Source: Cutibacterium sp.
Lineage (GTDB): Bacteria > Actinomycetota > Actinomycetes > Propionibacteriales > Propionibacteriaceae
Direction of reading: 5' to 3'
Assembly (NCBI RefSeq): GCF_030525615.1
Contig: NZ_JAUNEJ010000002.1
Location: 340,150 to 404,149, forward strand
Length of the DNA: 64,000 bases
Part shown: piece by piece, positions 1 through 8,685 of the stretch
Layout: every line of letters begins with the position of its first letter
Position numbering within the stretch: position 1 is the stretch's first letter
Made by a program: the position numbers and the translations under genes
The notes under the pieces: generated by a model
The model's input: the letters and a program-made list of their open reading frames with translations, nothing else
Database searches by the model: none
Told to the model about the DNA's origin: nothing

Positions 1-34
1 ATCAATGGTTCCAGTGTGCCGCTCGCCTAGGACA

Positions 35-56
35 GTTTTCGGGATCACCCGAGAAC
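35..56. terminator. Inverted repeat beyond rpsF
   Basis: The segment forms an imperfect hairpin: GTT-T-TCGGG pairs with CCCGA-G-AAC around a 4-nt loop. It lies just downstream of rpsF on the minus strand, where ssb often follows in related genomes; nothing of ssb is inside the window. There is no U-tract, so it may be an intercistronic hairpin and not a terminator. Confidence 0.25.
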
Positions 57-81
57 AGAGGCGAACACGGGTCCTCGATCC

Positions 82-372
82 TCAGTGGATCTCGGGACGC
101 ATGACCTTGGTGCGCAGAACCTTCTCGTCGATGGCGAGAAGACGATCCACTTCCTGAATGGTCGCGGGTTCACAGGTCGCGTTGACGACGACGTAGATGC
201 CTTCCGACTTCTTCTGAATGTCGTAGGCCAGGCGGCGCTTGCCCCACACGTCAACATTGTCGACGGTGCCCTTCTCGTCAGTAATGACCTTCAGGTACTT
301 CCCCACGAGGGAATCGACCTGACGCTCTTCGACGGTCGGATCAATGATGATCATGACCTCGTACTTACGCAT
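82..372 (-). CDS. rpsF: 30S ribosomal protein S6
   Basis: This is ribosomal protein S6, which binds 16S rRNA with S18 in the platform of the small subunit. The 96-residue length is normal for the family, and the N-terminus [12 protein letters not shown] is the usual beta-strand start of S6. A strong ribosome binding site (AGGAGGTGGA, read on the minus strand) ends about 7 nt before the ATG. In most bacteria S6 heads an rpsF-ssb-rpsR-rplI cluster; here transcription runs off the left edge, so the partners would lie outside the window. Identification is secure. Confidence 0.97.
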   Translation of the reverse strand: MRKYEVMIIIDPTVEERQVDSLVGKYLKVITDEKGTVDNVDVWGKRRLAYDIQKKSEGIYVVVNATCEPATIQEVDRLLAIDEKVLRTKVMRPEIH

Positions 373-936
373 ACGCTGACTCCACCTCCTCTGGTCTCAA
401 CGGCCACAAGTACATCCCGTGGCAGGAGGGCGAATGCCACCGGTCGGGATCTTCCCGATCGGCCAGCTGCCTCAGCTGACAGCCAGATGAAAACAATACC
501 GGTCAACTCGCCGTTCTCCGAATTCACCGCGTTGCACTTCGCCTCAGTACACCTCCCCGACACACACCGACACGGCGTGACGATTCATCCTTCGTTCCCG
601 GAATCACACGCGCGGCGCGTGGCGAACTGGGCGGCAACGCCACAGAACCAACCGTGCAGCAACGCCACAGAGCTAACCGTGCGGCAAAGCCACAACGCAC
701 TCCAGGTCAGTTCCCAAGGCAGCCTTCAGCCATTGATAACGGTTTCATCACATTGTGCGGCAGGGTCTCGCATCCCTGAGTAACTGTTCGATAACGTCTT
801 CTCCAAAGTGACAAGAACTGTGTCCGTCAGTCCGACATGAGCCCATGGCTGTGTGCCGGATTCATGGACCATCTGTCTGTCACCCGTGCGAATCCGGGAA
901 GTCCGGTCGCATTGCCAAGGAAAGACGGTCACACAT
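373..936. other. Intergenic region between rpsF and the S8 protease
   Basis: A divergent promoter region of about 560 bp. I see no credible gene in it: the open frames lack ribosome binding sites and family-like sequence. Besides the rpsF ribosome binding site it holds the 25-bp tandem repeat at 631-696. The 5' end (about 400-600) shows nothing I can name. Confidence 0.5.
631..696. repeat. 25-bp tandem repeat, about 2.6 copies
   Basis: Units begin at 631, 656 and 681. Each starts GCRGCAAMGCCACA and the first two end in AACCGT. Units 1 and 2 differ at only a few positions; unit 3 is partial. It lies in the intergenic region 240-300 bp upstream of the protease start. Function unknown. Confidence 0.7.
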
Positions 937-3900
937 ATGCACACGTTTCGACGAGGAGGGCTGCTGGCAGGCGTTGTTGCGCTAGCCCTGGCAGCTACCC
1001 CGGCTGCTATGGCTGCCCCGGACCCCACACCGCCAGCCCCTTCTCCTGCCTCTGCTACCCGCACGCAGTCCGAGAAGGTCAAGGTCATGGTGCTCCTGAC
1101 TGGCCAGCCGACAGGACGCGGCGTTGAAAGAACGAACCTCGCCGAACTCAATCGGACTGTTAATGCTATTCAGTCCAAGATTCCGATCAAGGTCGATCGC
1201 CGATTCGGCATGCTCCTGAAAGGGTTTTCGGCCTGGGTCGAGGCTTCTGACATCCCCACCCTGCAGGCCCAGCCAGGAGTCGCATCTGTCAAACCAGTGC
1301 GCGCTTACAAGCCCGTCGATGACGAGGTAAACCTGGCCACCAGAGCTACCGCAGCCCGCACCACAGGACTGGACGGACGCGGCACCGTCGTTTCCATCAT
1401 CGACTCCGGTATCGACATCAAGCATCAGGACATGCGCCTTAGCGCCGACGGCAAGGCACACGCCAAACTCAAGGCGGTAGCCGGGTTCACTGACAAGGTG
1501 CCATACGGCTACAACTTCGCTGACGACAACACCAACGTCAAAGACACCAGCGCAGAACAGCACGGTATGCATGTGGCCGGCATTGTGGCGGCCAATGGTG
1601 GATCTGACGCCGACGCCACAACCAACGGACGTGTCAACGGTGCCGCCCCTGAGGCCCAGTTACTCGCCATGAAGGTGTTTTCCAACAATCCGACAGACTC
1701 CGGGTCCGCCTATACCGACGACATCGTCGCCGCCATCGAGGAATCGGTGCGTCGCGGAGCTGACATCATCAATATGTCTCTCGGCTCGCCCGACGGTCTC
1801 GATTCCTCCGAGCAAGGCGACACTCTCGCCATCGCCAACGCCCAGCGTGCCGGTGTCCAGGTCCTCGTCGCTGCCGGCAACGATGGGTTGTCGACTTCTA
1901 TCGACGGCGACGAATACGACGCCCTGGGACGTCTCGACAATGGGTCATTGGGAAGTCCAGCTACCGCCCCTGCCGCGTGGTCTATCGCGTCAATTAACAA
2001 TGCCCACAAGGTAGTCGCCGCTGCCAAGGCCACATGGGAGAACGGTTCAGCGGTGGTCGGTTACGACCAGCAGGCCGGCCCTGTCGATACCGACGTCCAC
2101 AAGCTCGTCGTTGCTGGAATCGGCAAGCCCGAGCAAGTCCCCGCTGAGGTCAAGGGTAACTGGGCACTTATTGAACGTGGCGAAAACACCTTCGCCGAGA
2201 AGGTGCAGAACGCCGTCGACAAAGGTGCCACCGGTGTCATTATCTTCAACAACGCTGATGGTGGGAACGACATCCCAGGAATGGCAGGCATCGAGGACGC
2301 CAAGGTACCCGTCTCCGGTATGAGCCACGACGATGGGCAAAAGCTCGTCGACATCGCGAAATCCGGCAAAGAGGTATCGATTCAGCTCACCAAATCCAAT
2401 CAGGTGATAGACAACCCTGATCCGTTGCTCGCTTCGAGTTTTACTTCCTGGGGAGCCACCCCGGACCTCAATTTCAAGCCTGAGATCGCCGGCATTGGTG
2501 GGGCTGTGTACTCGACGCTCAACGACAACAAGTACGGCGTCAAATCTGGTACCTCGATGGCTACCCCGAACCTTGCCGGGCTCACGTCACTGATGTTGCA
2601 ATCGCTGCGCGCCAAGGAACCAGGATTGTCTCCCGTCGACGCCGCAGCCCGAATTCGCACCGCCTTTTCCAATACCGCAGTAAGGCCGACGACCTCTGAC
2701 GGTGTACCTCAGGCTCCCCGCCAAATTGGCGCTGGCCTGGCCCAGGTTGATCGTGCCGTCGCCACCAACGTGCTCGCTACGGTGAACGGCAGCCCGAACG
2801 TAGCTCTCAAAGAGATCACGTCACCACGCAATGTCAACGTCACCCTCACCAACGTCAGCGACAAGGCGCAGACCTTCGACGCTGGTCAGACCTGCGTCAT
2901 TAATGAAAGTCACGAACCTGACCAAGCGCTGACCACATGCTCGACCAGCGAACACGCTGCAACCGCGACGAAAACCGTCACCGTCCCCGCCCACGGCACC
3001 GCAAACGTATCCTGGACGGTGACGCCCAAACCCGGCGAAGCTCACTGGCTCGAAGGCTGGTTGACCCTCGCGTCGACCGATCCAGACCAGCCCGATCTGG
3101 CTGTCCCCTACCTGGGGTTTGTCGGCGACTGGAACGCTGAGAACATCATCGACACCCCCGTCTACGACAAAACCCCGTCGCTGATGTCTCAAGCATTCGG
3201 AGAGACCACACCCCACAAAACGGTGCTTGCCAGCACGATCCTCGGGGCAATGACCATTGAACGTGGTGTGGGAGACAACTACTTCTCCCCCAATGGCGAC
3301 GACATGTTCGACACCATTTTTGCCCAGACCCTGCTGCTACGCTCGGCTCAGGAGCTCAAATTCTCCATCGTCGACGCCCAGGGCAAGACCGTCCGGGAAC
3401 TCGGTTCTGATCGCGACCTGCAGCACATCCTGCTGAACAAACTCGCTGCCATCACAACCAACGCTGCCAATAGTGATACCGACCGCAGTTGGGACGGCAA
3501 GGTGTGGGACGCCAAGAAAGCCGCTTTCGTCACTGCCCCCGAAGGTAACTACACCTTCAAGGTGCAGGCTCGTCTGTCGCCGAACTACGACTGGCAGACC
3601 GTCGAGATGCCCTTCATTCTTGACGTCACTGCCCCCAAGGCGACCACCTCGGTGCGTAACAACGCTGACGGCTCCGCTTCGGTCATCGTCAAGGTTGCCG
3701 ACGCCGGCTCCGGTGCCGGTCCGGTTACCGCTGTGGATAGCTCAGGCACCATGCTGACCGCTGACACCAAGTCCGTTCCCGGCGCGACTGTTTTCACCGT
3801 TCCGAAACCAGCGGCAGCCAAGTACGTGCAGGTAACTGCAGCCGACGGGGCTTTCAACACCACGACCTCGGTCGTCATGCTCGACAAGGCCGTCCTGGCA

Positions 3901-6411
3901 ACCCCCGACTCCCTCCTGACGGGAGCCGTCGTCAACGACGAAACCCCCGACTCTTCGAGCCTGTACCAGGTGGCGGACCAGCCCTTCCTACGCAAGGACA
4001 AGACCCTACCCGTCCGTGGTGCGGTCTCCGCTGAGGTTGCCAAGGTGACCGTCAACGATGTCGATGCGACCATCGACGCCGACCACTACTTCACGGCAAT
4101 GGTCCGATGGGCTGAGGGTCACAACACCTACGAGATCGTCGCCTATGACGCCGCTGGCAAGGTCCTCGACCGCTCGACGACATGGATTGACGTCGACCTC
4201 AAAGGGCCGCAGCTGACCGCCGACGCCAATCGCAATTCGCAAAGCCTCGTCACGATCAAAGATGACGGGACGGTCGACGTCTCTGGCACTGTCTCCGATG
4301 ACCAGGCCAGGATTGGCGACAAGCGCCGTCCGCTGACGGTTACGATCGACGGCAAAGACGAGAAGGTTCAGGTAAACGCCGACGGCACCTTCAAGACGAC
4401 CGTCACACCGAGCGCGTCGGCCACCCAAGTTGCCGTCACGGCCGATGACGGTGTGAACGTGACCACCGTCACTTTGCCTCTCGACCGCCCGGTCACCGAA
4501 GACAACGCCTTGCGGGTTACTTTCGACAACCCGGCCATGGCTGCTCCGGACCTTCCATTCGGCCAGCAGAACATCTTCCTCGACGGCAATGACCCCGCCA
4601 TCGATACCAAGGCCGACCCGCGCACGTACACGATCTCGGGTACCTTCAACCGTGCTCCCAAGTCCTTTACCATCGAGGGCAAGGAGGTTCAGCTCGACTC
4701 CAAGCTGCACTTCTCGGTCAAGGTCCCCATCACCCAAGGGGTGACCAAGATCGGCTACACCGTCACTGACACCACCAAGGATGCCCAGACCGTCGAGGGA
4801 GCGTGGCGCGTGTTCTACGACAGCCGGGTCCCCGGTATCCAGCTCGATCATCCGCGCATCGCCCAGGATGGTGCTATCTACATCACCAAGCCGTCGCAAG
4901 ACGTCACCTTTGACGGTCGGGTGTGGGACAACGCCTTCGGCTACAACTTGGCTATCAATGGCAACGTCGTCAGCAATTTCACCAACATCTGGGACCCGGG
5001 CGCCAACATCAACAAGCGCGAATTCTCCGAGGACGTCACTGCCTCTGACGGCGACCGCATTCTGTTGGGCCTGTACGACCTCATGGGCAACGGACTTGAG
5101 CAGATCATCCCGGTCATCAGCGACACCGAAGCCCCCGACGTCGAGGTTTCTGGCGTCAAGGCCGGTGAGGTGGTGTCCGAGCCGACGACGATTACCGTCA
5201 AGGCTTCTGACGCCCACCTTCGCAACATGAAGGTGACTCTCGATGGCAAGCAGGTCGCCTTCAAAGCCACGAAGGTGGTGCCCGCCGAGGGAGCCACGGT
5301 TGACTTCTATGGTGAGGAAGATGGCGGCGCTGCCCCGTCGACCTCTCCTTCAACCGCAGCTTCTGCCACTTCATCGGCCAGCGCCCCGGGCGCCAGCTCA
5401 ATTGAGAAGGTCGCCGCCAGGGCCGCTGCTGCCCAGCAGGCCGCCGATAACGAGGCCGCCGAGGATGACGCTGAGCCGGCCACAACCGGCGAGGACTACA
5501 CCCAGCTGACGGTAGAGCTGCCGACCAAGGATCTGGCTGCTGGCGCCCACCAACTGGCTGTCACCGCCACTGACCGGGCTGACCGTCGTACCGACGTCGC
5601 CGTACCGTTTACGGTGGACGCTGTGCCTCGCATCGAGGGGCCGGCCGCCTTGGTTGTTAACCCCGACGAGAACATCCTCGACCAGATTCGTGCCGCCTAC
5701 CAGGTGGTTGACGATCTCGACGGCGACCTCGTCGTCAATGCCAACGTGAGCGGACTCGTCATGGACCAGGCTGTCCCGGTCGTCCTGAGCGCGGTCGACT
5801 CGGCTGGCCACGCCGTCACCAAGACCGTGCGAATCACGATGACACGTCCGGAACGGACCCTTACCGGCGAGTGCGGAACGATGACAGGTCGATTCGCCAA
5901 GGACGACTCGATCTCGATTACCTGCCGCTCCGGCGACGACGGGGACGTCCTCGTCACCATGAAGAACGCCGGGCCGACCGTCACCGGAACCCTGACACTC
6001 AACGTACCGACCGATCGCAAGATCCTCATCCTCGAGAACGGCACGGTCGTCGGCACCGCGACGGGCCAGGTTGTCGACGGCAAGGTCGTCCTCAAGGTGC
6101 CGTCGAAGATCACTCTCGACTTCGTTGCCGAGAAAGCCGAATCGGGCGGCACCCAGCCGACTACCCCGGGCAAGACGAAACCAGGCCAGGTCACCAATCC
6201 AGGCCAGGTCACCAAACCGGGCCATGACAATGAGCCGGGTAGTAAGCCGGGTAGCGATGAGTCGCATGGTTCGCAGGCTCAGCACCGTCACTACCAGTTG
6301 CCTTCCACCGGAGGTGACCCCGCTACTGGTCTGACGGGCCTGGCCGGTCTCGCCGGACTGGGAGCGCTGGTCAGCATGGCAATTGCGGCCATCCGCAAGT
6401 CACGTCGCTGA
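937..6411 (+). CDS. LPXTG-anchored subtilisin-like cell-envelope serine protease
   Basis: A very large (1824 aa) secreted S8 peptidase. The ATG at 937 is chosen because AGGAAAG lies 12 nt upstream and a signal peptide starts there (basic MHTFRRGG, hydrophobic core, AMAAP cleavage region near residue 26); the frame is open 28 codons further upstream but without signal-like sequence. In order: an I9-type propeptide (about 45-130); the S8 domain with catalytic Asp156 (SIIDSGID), His209 (HGMHVAGI) and Ser540 (SGTSMATP); a PA domain inserted about 370-490; then long Ig/Fn3-like beta-rich repeats; an Ala/Ser/Thr-rich low-complexity stretch near 1463-1520; a Pro/Gly/Lys wall spacer; and a sorting signal LPSTG (1788-1792), hydrophobic segment and RKSRR tail. 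The architecture resembles lactocepin and C5a-peptidase-type proteinases. The sortase is not in this window. It probably degrades host or environmental proteins; substrate unknown. Confidence 0.93.
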   Translation: MHTFRRGGLLAGVVALALAATPAAMAAPDPTPPAPSPASATRTQSEKVKVMVLLTGQPTGRGVERTNLAELNRTVNAIQSKIPIKVDRRFGMLLKGFSAWVEASDIPTLQAQPGVASVKPVRAYKPVDDEVNLATRATAARTTGLDGRGTVVSIIDSGIDIKHQDMRLSADGKAHAKLKAVAGFTDKVPYGYNFADDNTNVKDTSAEQHGMHVAGIVAANGGSDADATTNGRVNGAAPEAQLLAMKVFSNNPTDSGSAYTDDIVAAIEESVRRGADIINMSLGSPDGLDSSEQGDTLAIANAQRAGVQVLVAAGNDGLSTSIDGDEYDALGRLDNGSLGSPATAPAAWSIASINNAHKVVAAAKATWENGSAVVGYDQQAGPVDTDVHKLVVAGIGKPEQVPAEVKGNWALIERGENTFAEKVQNAVDKGATGVIIFNNADGGNDIPGMAGIEDAKVPVSGMSHDDGQKLVDIAKSGKEVSIQLTKSNQVIDNPDPLLASSFTSWGATPDLNFKPEIAGIGGAVYSTLNDNKYGVKSGTSMATPNLAGLTSLMLQSLRAKEPGLSPVDAAARIRTAFSNTAVRPTTSDGVPQAPRQIGAGLAQVDRAVATNVLATVNGSPNVALKEITSPRNVNVTLTNVSDKAQTFDAGQTCVINESHEPDQALTTCSTSEHAATATKTVTVPAHGTANVSWTVTPKPGEAHWLEGWLTLASTDPDQPDLAVPYLGFVGDWNAENIIDTPVYDKTPSLMSQAFGETTPHKTVLASTILGAMTIERGVGDNYFSPNGDDMFDTIFAQTLLLRSAQELKFSIVDAQGKTVRELGSDRDLQHILLNKLAAITTNAANSDTDRSWDGKVWDAKKAAFVTAPEGNYTFKVQARLSPNYDWQTVEMPFILDVTAPKATTSVRNNADGSASVIVKVADAGSGAGPVTAVDSSGTMLTADTKSVPGATVFTVPKPAAAKYVQVTAADGAFNTTTSVVMLDKAVLATPDSLLTGAVVNDETPDSSSLYQVADQPFLRKDKTLPVRGAVSAEVAKVTVNDVDATIDADHYFTAMVRWAEGHNTYEIVAYDAAGKVLDRSTTWIDVDLKGPQLTADANRNSQSLVTIKDDGTVDVSGTVSDDQARIGDKRRPLTVTIDGKDEKVQVNADGTFKTTVTPSASATQVAVTADDGVNVTTVTLPLDRPVTEDNALRVTFDNPAMAAPDLPFGQQNIFLDGNDPAIDTKADPRTYTISGTFNRAPKSFTIEGKEVQLDSKLHFSVKVPITQGVTKIGYTVTDTTKDAQTVEGAWRVFYDSRVPGIQLDHPRIAQDGAIYITKPSQDVTFDGRVWDNAFGYNLAINGNVVSNFTNIWDPGANINKREFSEDVTASDGDRILLGLYDLMGNGLEQIIPVISDTEAPDVEVSGVKAGEVVSEPTTITVKASDAHLRNMKVTLDGKQVAFKATKVVPAEGATVDFYGEEDGGAAPSTSPSTAASATSSASAPGASSIEKVAARAAAAQQAADNEAAEDDAEPATTGEDYTQLTVELPTKDLAAGAHQLAVTATDRADRRTDVAVPFTVDAVPRIEGPAALVVNPDENILDQIRAAYQVVDDLDGDLVVNANVSGLVMDQAVPVVLSAVDSAGHAVTKTVRITMTRPERTLTGECGTMTGRFAKDDSISITCRSGDDGDVLVTMKNAGPTVTGTLTLNVPTDRKILILENGTVVGTATGQVVDGKVVLKVPSKITLDFVAEKAESGGTQPTTPGKTKPGQVTNPGQVTKPGHDNEPGSKPGSDESHGSQAQHRHYQLPSTGGDPATGLTGLAGLAGLGALVSMAIAAIRKSRR

Positions 6412-6422
6412 GGCCAAACACC

Positions 6423-6518
6423 GCATTGCCCCCTCGCCCATGGGTGAGGGGCTGGTGCGTCAGTGGTGCCTGATTGCCTCTGCGCATTGCCCCCTCGCCC
6501 ATGGGTGAGGGGGCAATG
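6423..6518. terminator. Duplicated terminator hairpins after the protease gene
   Basis: A 29-bp sequence starting GCATTGCCCCCTCGCCCATG occurs at 6423-6451 and again at 6484-6512. The second copy continues into GGCAATG, giving a strong hairpin (CATTGCCCCCTC paired with GAGGGGGCAATG, nested around CCCATGGG) followed by TTGTGTG. The first copy has the same core hairpin without the outer pairs. Probably bidirectional, between the protease (+) and the rhodanese (-). Confidence 0.7.
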
Positions 6519-6709
6519 TTGTGTGCTATCACGCAATACTTCCGACCACGTGCCCTCACACAGTGTTTTGCTTCTAAGACGCACTGAGAACGAGGTCTGC
6601 TGTAGGGGTGCTTTTCTTGCGCCGGGGTGTCATTGCGCGTCTTTGTCATTGCACGTTTTGCGCCGGGATGTCATCCGGGCTAGGGCGACGCCCCAGCGGT
6701 GGCAATACC

Positions 6710-7093
6710 TCAGCGATCGCGTGGCGGCCCAGGAATGAGGATTTCTCCCCCAGCCCGCCATGCCCGCAACCCGGATGCGAGGAAGTCACAGGTGTAGCCC
6801 TTTTCGCGCACCGGCCTCACCAGGTGGCCAGATCGGAACCCGGTATCGCACACCAAAACGAAATGAGGGTCGGGCTCAGCCAACGGGTCATCACCATAGA
6901 TCGCGGTGAACGGGTCGGCGATCAACTCTTTGGGATTGACGAGCCGAGCTCCAGGAGCGTGGCCGGCTTCATACTCGCGACGAGTCCTGACGTCGACGAG
7001 AACTCCCCCCTTGGCGAGGATATTGAGAACGTCAGGAAGCTCAAGACCTCCCTGGGCCATTCCATGATTTATCAGCAGGTCACGCAGTCCCAT
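6710..7093 (-). CDS. Rhodanese-like domain protein
   Basis: A single-domain rhodanese of 127 residues, probably cytoplasmic. The early part GGVLVDVRTRREYEAGHAPG is the conserved rhodanese strand-helix, and the active-site loop CDTGFRSG carries the Cys that would hold a persulfide. Rhodaneses of this size act as sulfur carriers or sulfurtransferases; the exact partner is not shown by the context. The start is uncertain: the frame is open to 7252, but the family-like sequence begins at the ATG at 7093; no strong ribosome binding site is visible at either. Confidence 0.8.
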   Translation of the reverse strand: MGLRDLLINHGMAQGGLELPDVLNILAKGGVLVDVRTRREYEAGHAPGARLVNPKELIADPFTAIYGDDPLAEPDPHFVLVCDTGFRSGHLVRPVREKGYTCDFLASGLRAWRAGGEILIPGPPRDR

Positions 7094-7220
7094 GTCTGCA
7101 CAGTCTAGGGAAAGCAACGGTGATTCACCCCGCCACCCAGCGCGTGCCAACTCACCCGGTGGCGAAAACTCCCGGCTCGGGCAGGTCCGGGGAACGGCCG
7201 TGCTTATCCTCCGAACCTGC

Positions 7221-7235
7221 TGACGAAAATGGTCA
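7221..7235. promoter_or_regulatory. TGACGAAAATGGTCA motif, copy 1
   Basis: A 15-bp near-palindrome (TGAC...GTCA) about 130 bp upstream of the rhodanese start. The same motif recurs in intergenic DNA at 7386, 11974, 55536 (opposite orientation) and 59867. Its role is unknown; a protein-binding site is my inference. Confidence 0.4.
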
Positions 7236-7385
7236 TGCTGCCTGCGTGTCAAGATTCGTGTTGACCCCGGCTAGCTTTTCCCCAGCTTCACAACGCCCCG
7301 CCGACGCGCGGTCAGAGCACCAAGCGACAAAAATCCCCAGTCCACAACGCACCTACGCACTGGGGTGCCTGGTCCATGGCTGAGC

Positions 7386-7400
7386 TGACGAAAATGGTCA
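7386..7400. promoter_or_regulatory. TGACGAAAATGGTCA motif, copy 2
   Basis: Identical to the copy at 7221, including the preceding GC. It lies downstream of the ROK regulator stop and upstream of the rhodanese. Confidence 0.4.
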
Positions 7401-7466
7401 CGAAACCTTCGGGATGGACGACTCCACGCCCCTCGTCCCATCTACGCCAGATTCAGGTTGTGCGTC

Positions 7467-8567
7467 CTACTTGCTATACGTCAGAGCCGCAATGGCCGCA
7501 CCCATAGCCCTGCCATCGTCATCAAGAACCGCCGGGACAACCTCGATGTCCCATGGAACTCCGGGTATCAACTCGGCAGCCAGGGCGTCTTGAAGATCCT
7601 GAACAATTTCCGGACACGCGTGCGGCAACTCTCCCCCGACAATGACTCGCGAGGGGCTCATGAGAAGAACTACCGCTGCGCTCACGCAGGCAACTGACTC
7701 AGCTGCTTCCCTCAAAGCGTGGCGGGCTTTTTTGTCACCACGTGCCACAGCCTTGGCAAGAGCACCAAGATCATCTACCCCCGCCGCCTGGCACACCGCC
7801 GGGATTGAGGCCACCGTTTCCAAACAACCCGTCTTCCCGCAGTAACATCGACGACTCGACTCCGGGACTCGGGCGTGTCCCAATTCCCCCGCGTAACCGG
7901 TCGCCCCGTCGCGAACATGATCGGCGACGATCACGGAGCCGCCTACTCCCCATCCCAAGTGAACATAGAACTGCTCTGCGATCCCACCCCCAGCGCCGTC
8001 GCGGGCCTCTCGCAAAGCGGCCATCCTGATGGTGTTATCGACAATGACCGGCGCCTTCCACCACCGCTTCGTCAGGAAAGCCACCTTCGAGGCATAGGTG
8101 TCGCCGCGGCCTACCGGCACTGGCAGCCCGACACCAATGCCCGTCACATACCCAGCCTCCAGGCCGAGATCTGACATCTGTGCGGCCAAGGCGTCCACCA
8201 ACCCGGCGAGGTTGTCCTCCCACTGCTCAGAAGGATCGCGACCTCGTGCGACCTTGGCCACTTGAAACCCTTGATGATCGACGGCCACCGCAAGAGCCCG
8301 GGAGCGAGAAATGTCGAAACCAAGAACGGCCACCACCCCGGCACGCAGGGTGAGTCGCTCCACCGGACGCCCCCGACCGCGACGGTGGGGGTCAACGAGG
8401 TAGTCAACGATGCCTTGTACCTGCAATGCGCCAAGGGCACGCCCGAGAACGGGACGGGAGATCCCAAGGACACTACACAGCTCGGCCCGGGTGTACGAGC
8501 CTGTCGACAGCGCGTGGATGATTCGCTGTTCCAAAGTCTCGGCCTGGGGACGTGTGAGGTATTCCAT
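7467..8567 (-). CDS. ROK-family transcriptional regulator
   Basis: A 366-residue ROK repressor: an N-terminal winged helix-turn-helix (about 15-65, with TRAELCSVLGISRPVLGRAL) joined to a sugar-kinase-like fold. The ROK zinc motif is present as CYCGKTGCLE, and ATP/sugar-fold motifs such as VLGFDISRS and HLGWGVGGSV follow the family. ROK regulators usually sense a sugar or sugar phosphate. The ATG at 8567 is chosen because GGAAGGGAAG precedes it and family-like sequence begins there; the frame is open much further upstream without homology. It is the last gene after MFS and sulfatase genes on the same strand, so it is the obvious candidate for controlling them. Ligand unknown. Confidence 0.88.
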   Translation of the reverse strand: MEYLTRPQAETLEQRIIHALSTGSYTRAELCSVLGISRPVLGRALGALQVQGIVDYLVDPHRRGRGRPVERLTLRAGVVAVLGFDISRSRALAVAVDHQGFQVAKVARGRDPSEQWEDNLAGLVDALAAQMSDLGLEAGYVTGIGVGLPVPVGRGDTYASKVAFLTKRWWKAPVIVDNTIRMAALREARDGAGGGIAEQFYVHLGWGVGGSVIVADHVRDGATGYAGELGHARVPESSRRCYCGKTGCLETVASIPAVCQAAGVDDLGALAKAVARGDKKARHALREAAESVACVSAAVVLLMSPSRVIVGGELPHACPEIVQDLQDALAAELIPGVPWDIEVVPAVLDDDGRAMGAAIAALTYSK

Positions 8568-8628
8568 TGGCGTCACTTCCCTTCCGCCGTTGGACCTCTT
8601 CACGAATGTTCTCAGTGTGCCACAAGAC

Positions 8629-8672
8629 GCGCTTCTGCCCGCCCGAGAAGCGCATCTCAGACGGGCAGAAGC
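8629..8672. terminator. Mutually exclusive hairpins between sulfatase and ROK genes
   Basis: The arm at 8629-8641 (GCGCTTCTGCCCG) can pair with AGAAGCGC at 8646-8653 or with CGGGCAGAAGC at 8662-8672, but not with both fully. It lies between the sulfatase stop (8686) and the ROK start (8567). It could be a simple terminator or an attenuator deciding read-through into the regulator gene. Confidence 0.4.
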
Positions 8673-8685
8673 AGACAGATCGGGG

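Larger units (their letters stand above)
7094..7466. other. Intergenic region with two copies of a 15-bp palindromic motif
   Basis: About 370 bp with no credible gene, between the rhodanese start and the end of the ROK regulator. It contains two identical copies of GCTGACGAAAATGGTCA, listed separately. Confidence 0.5.

Noticed and set aside
4006..5217. A 403-codon minus-strand frame inside the S8 protease gene
   Set aside because: Antisense shadow of the Ig-like repeats; no start signal or motif.
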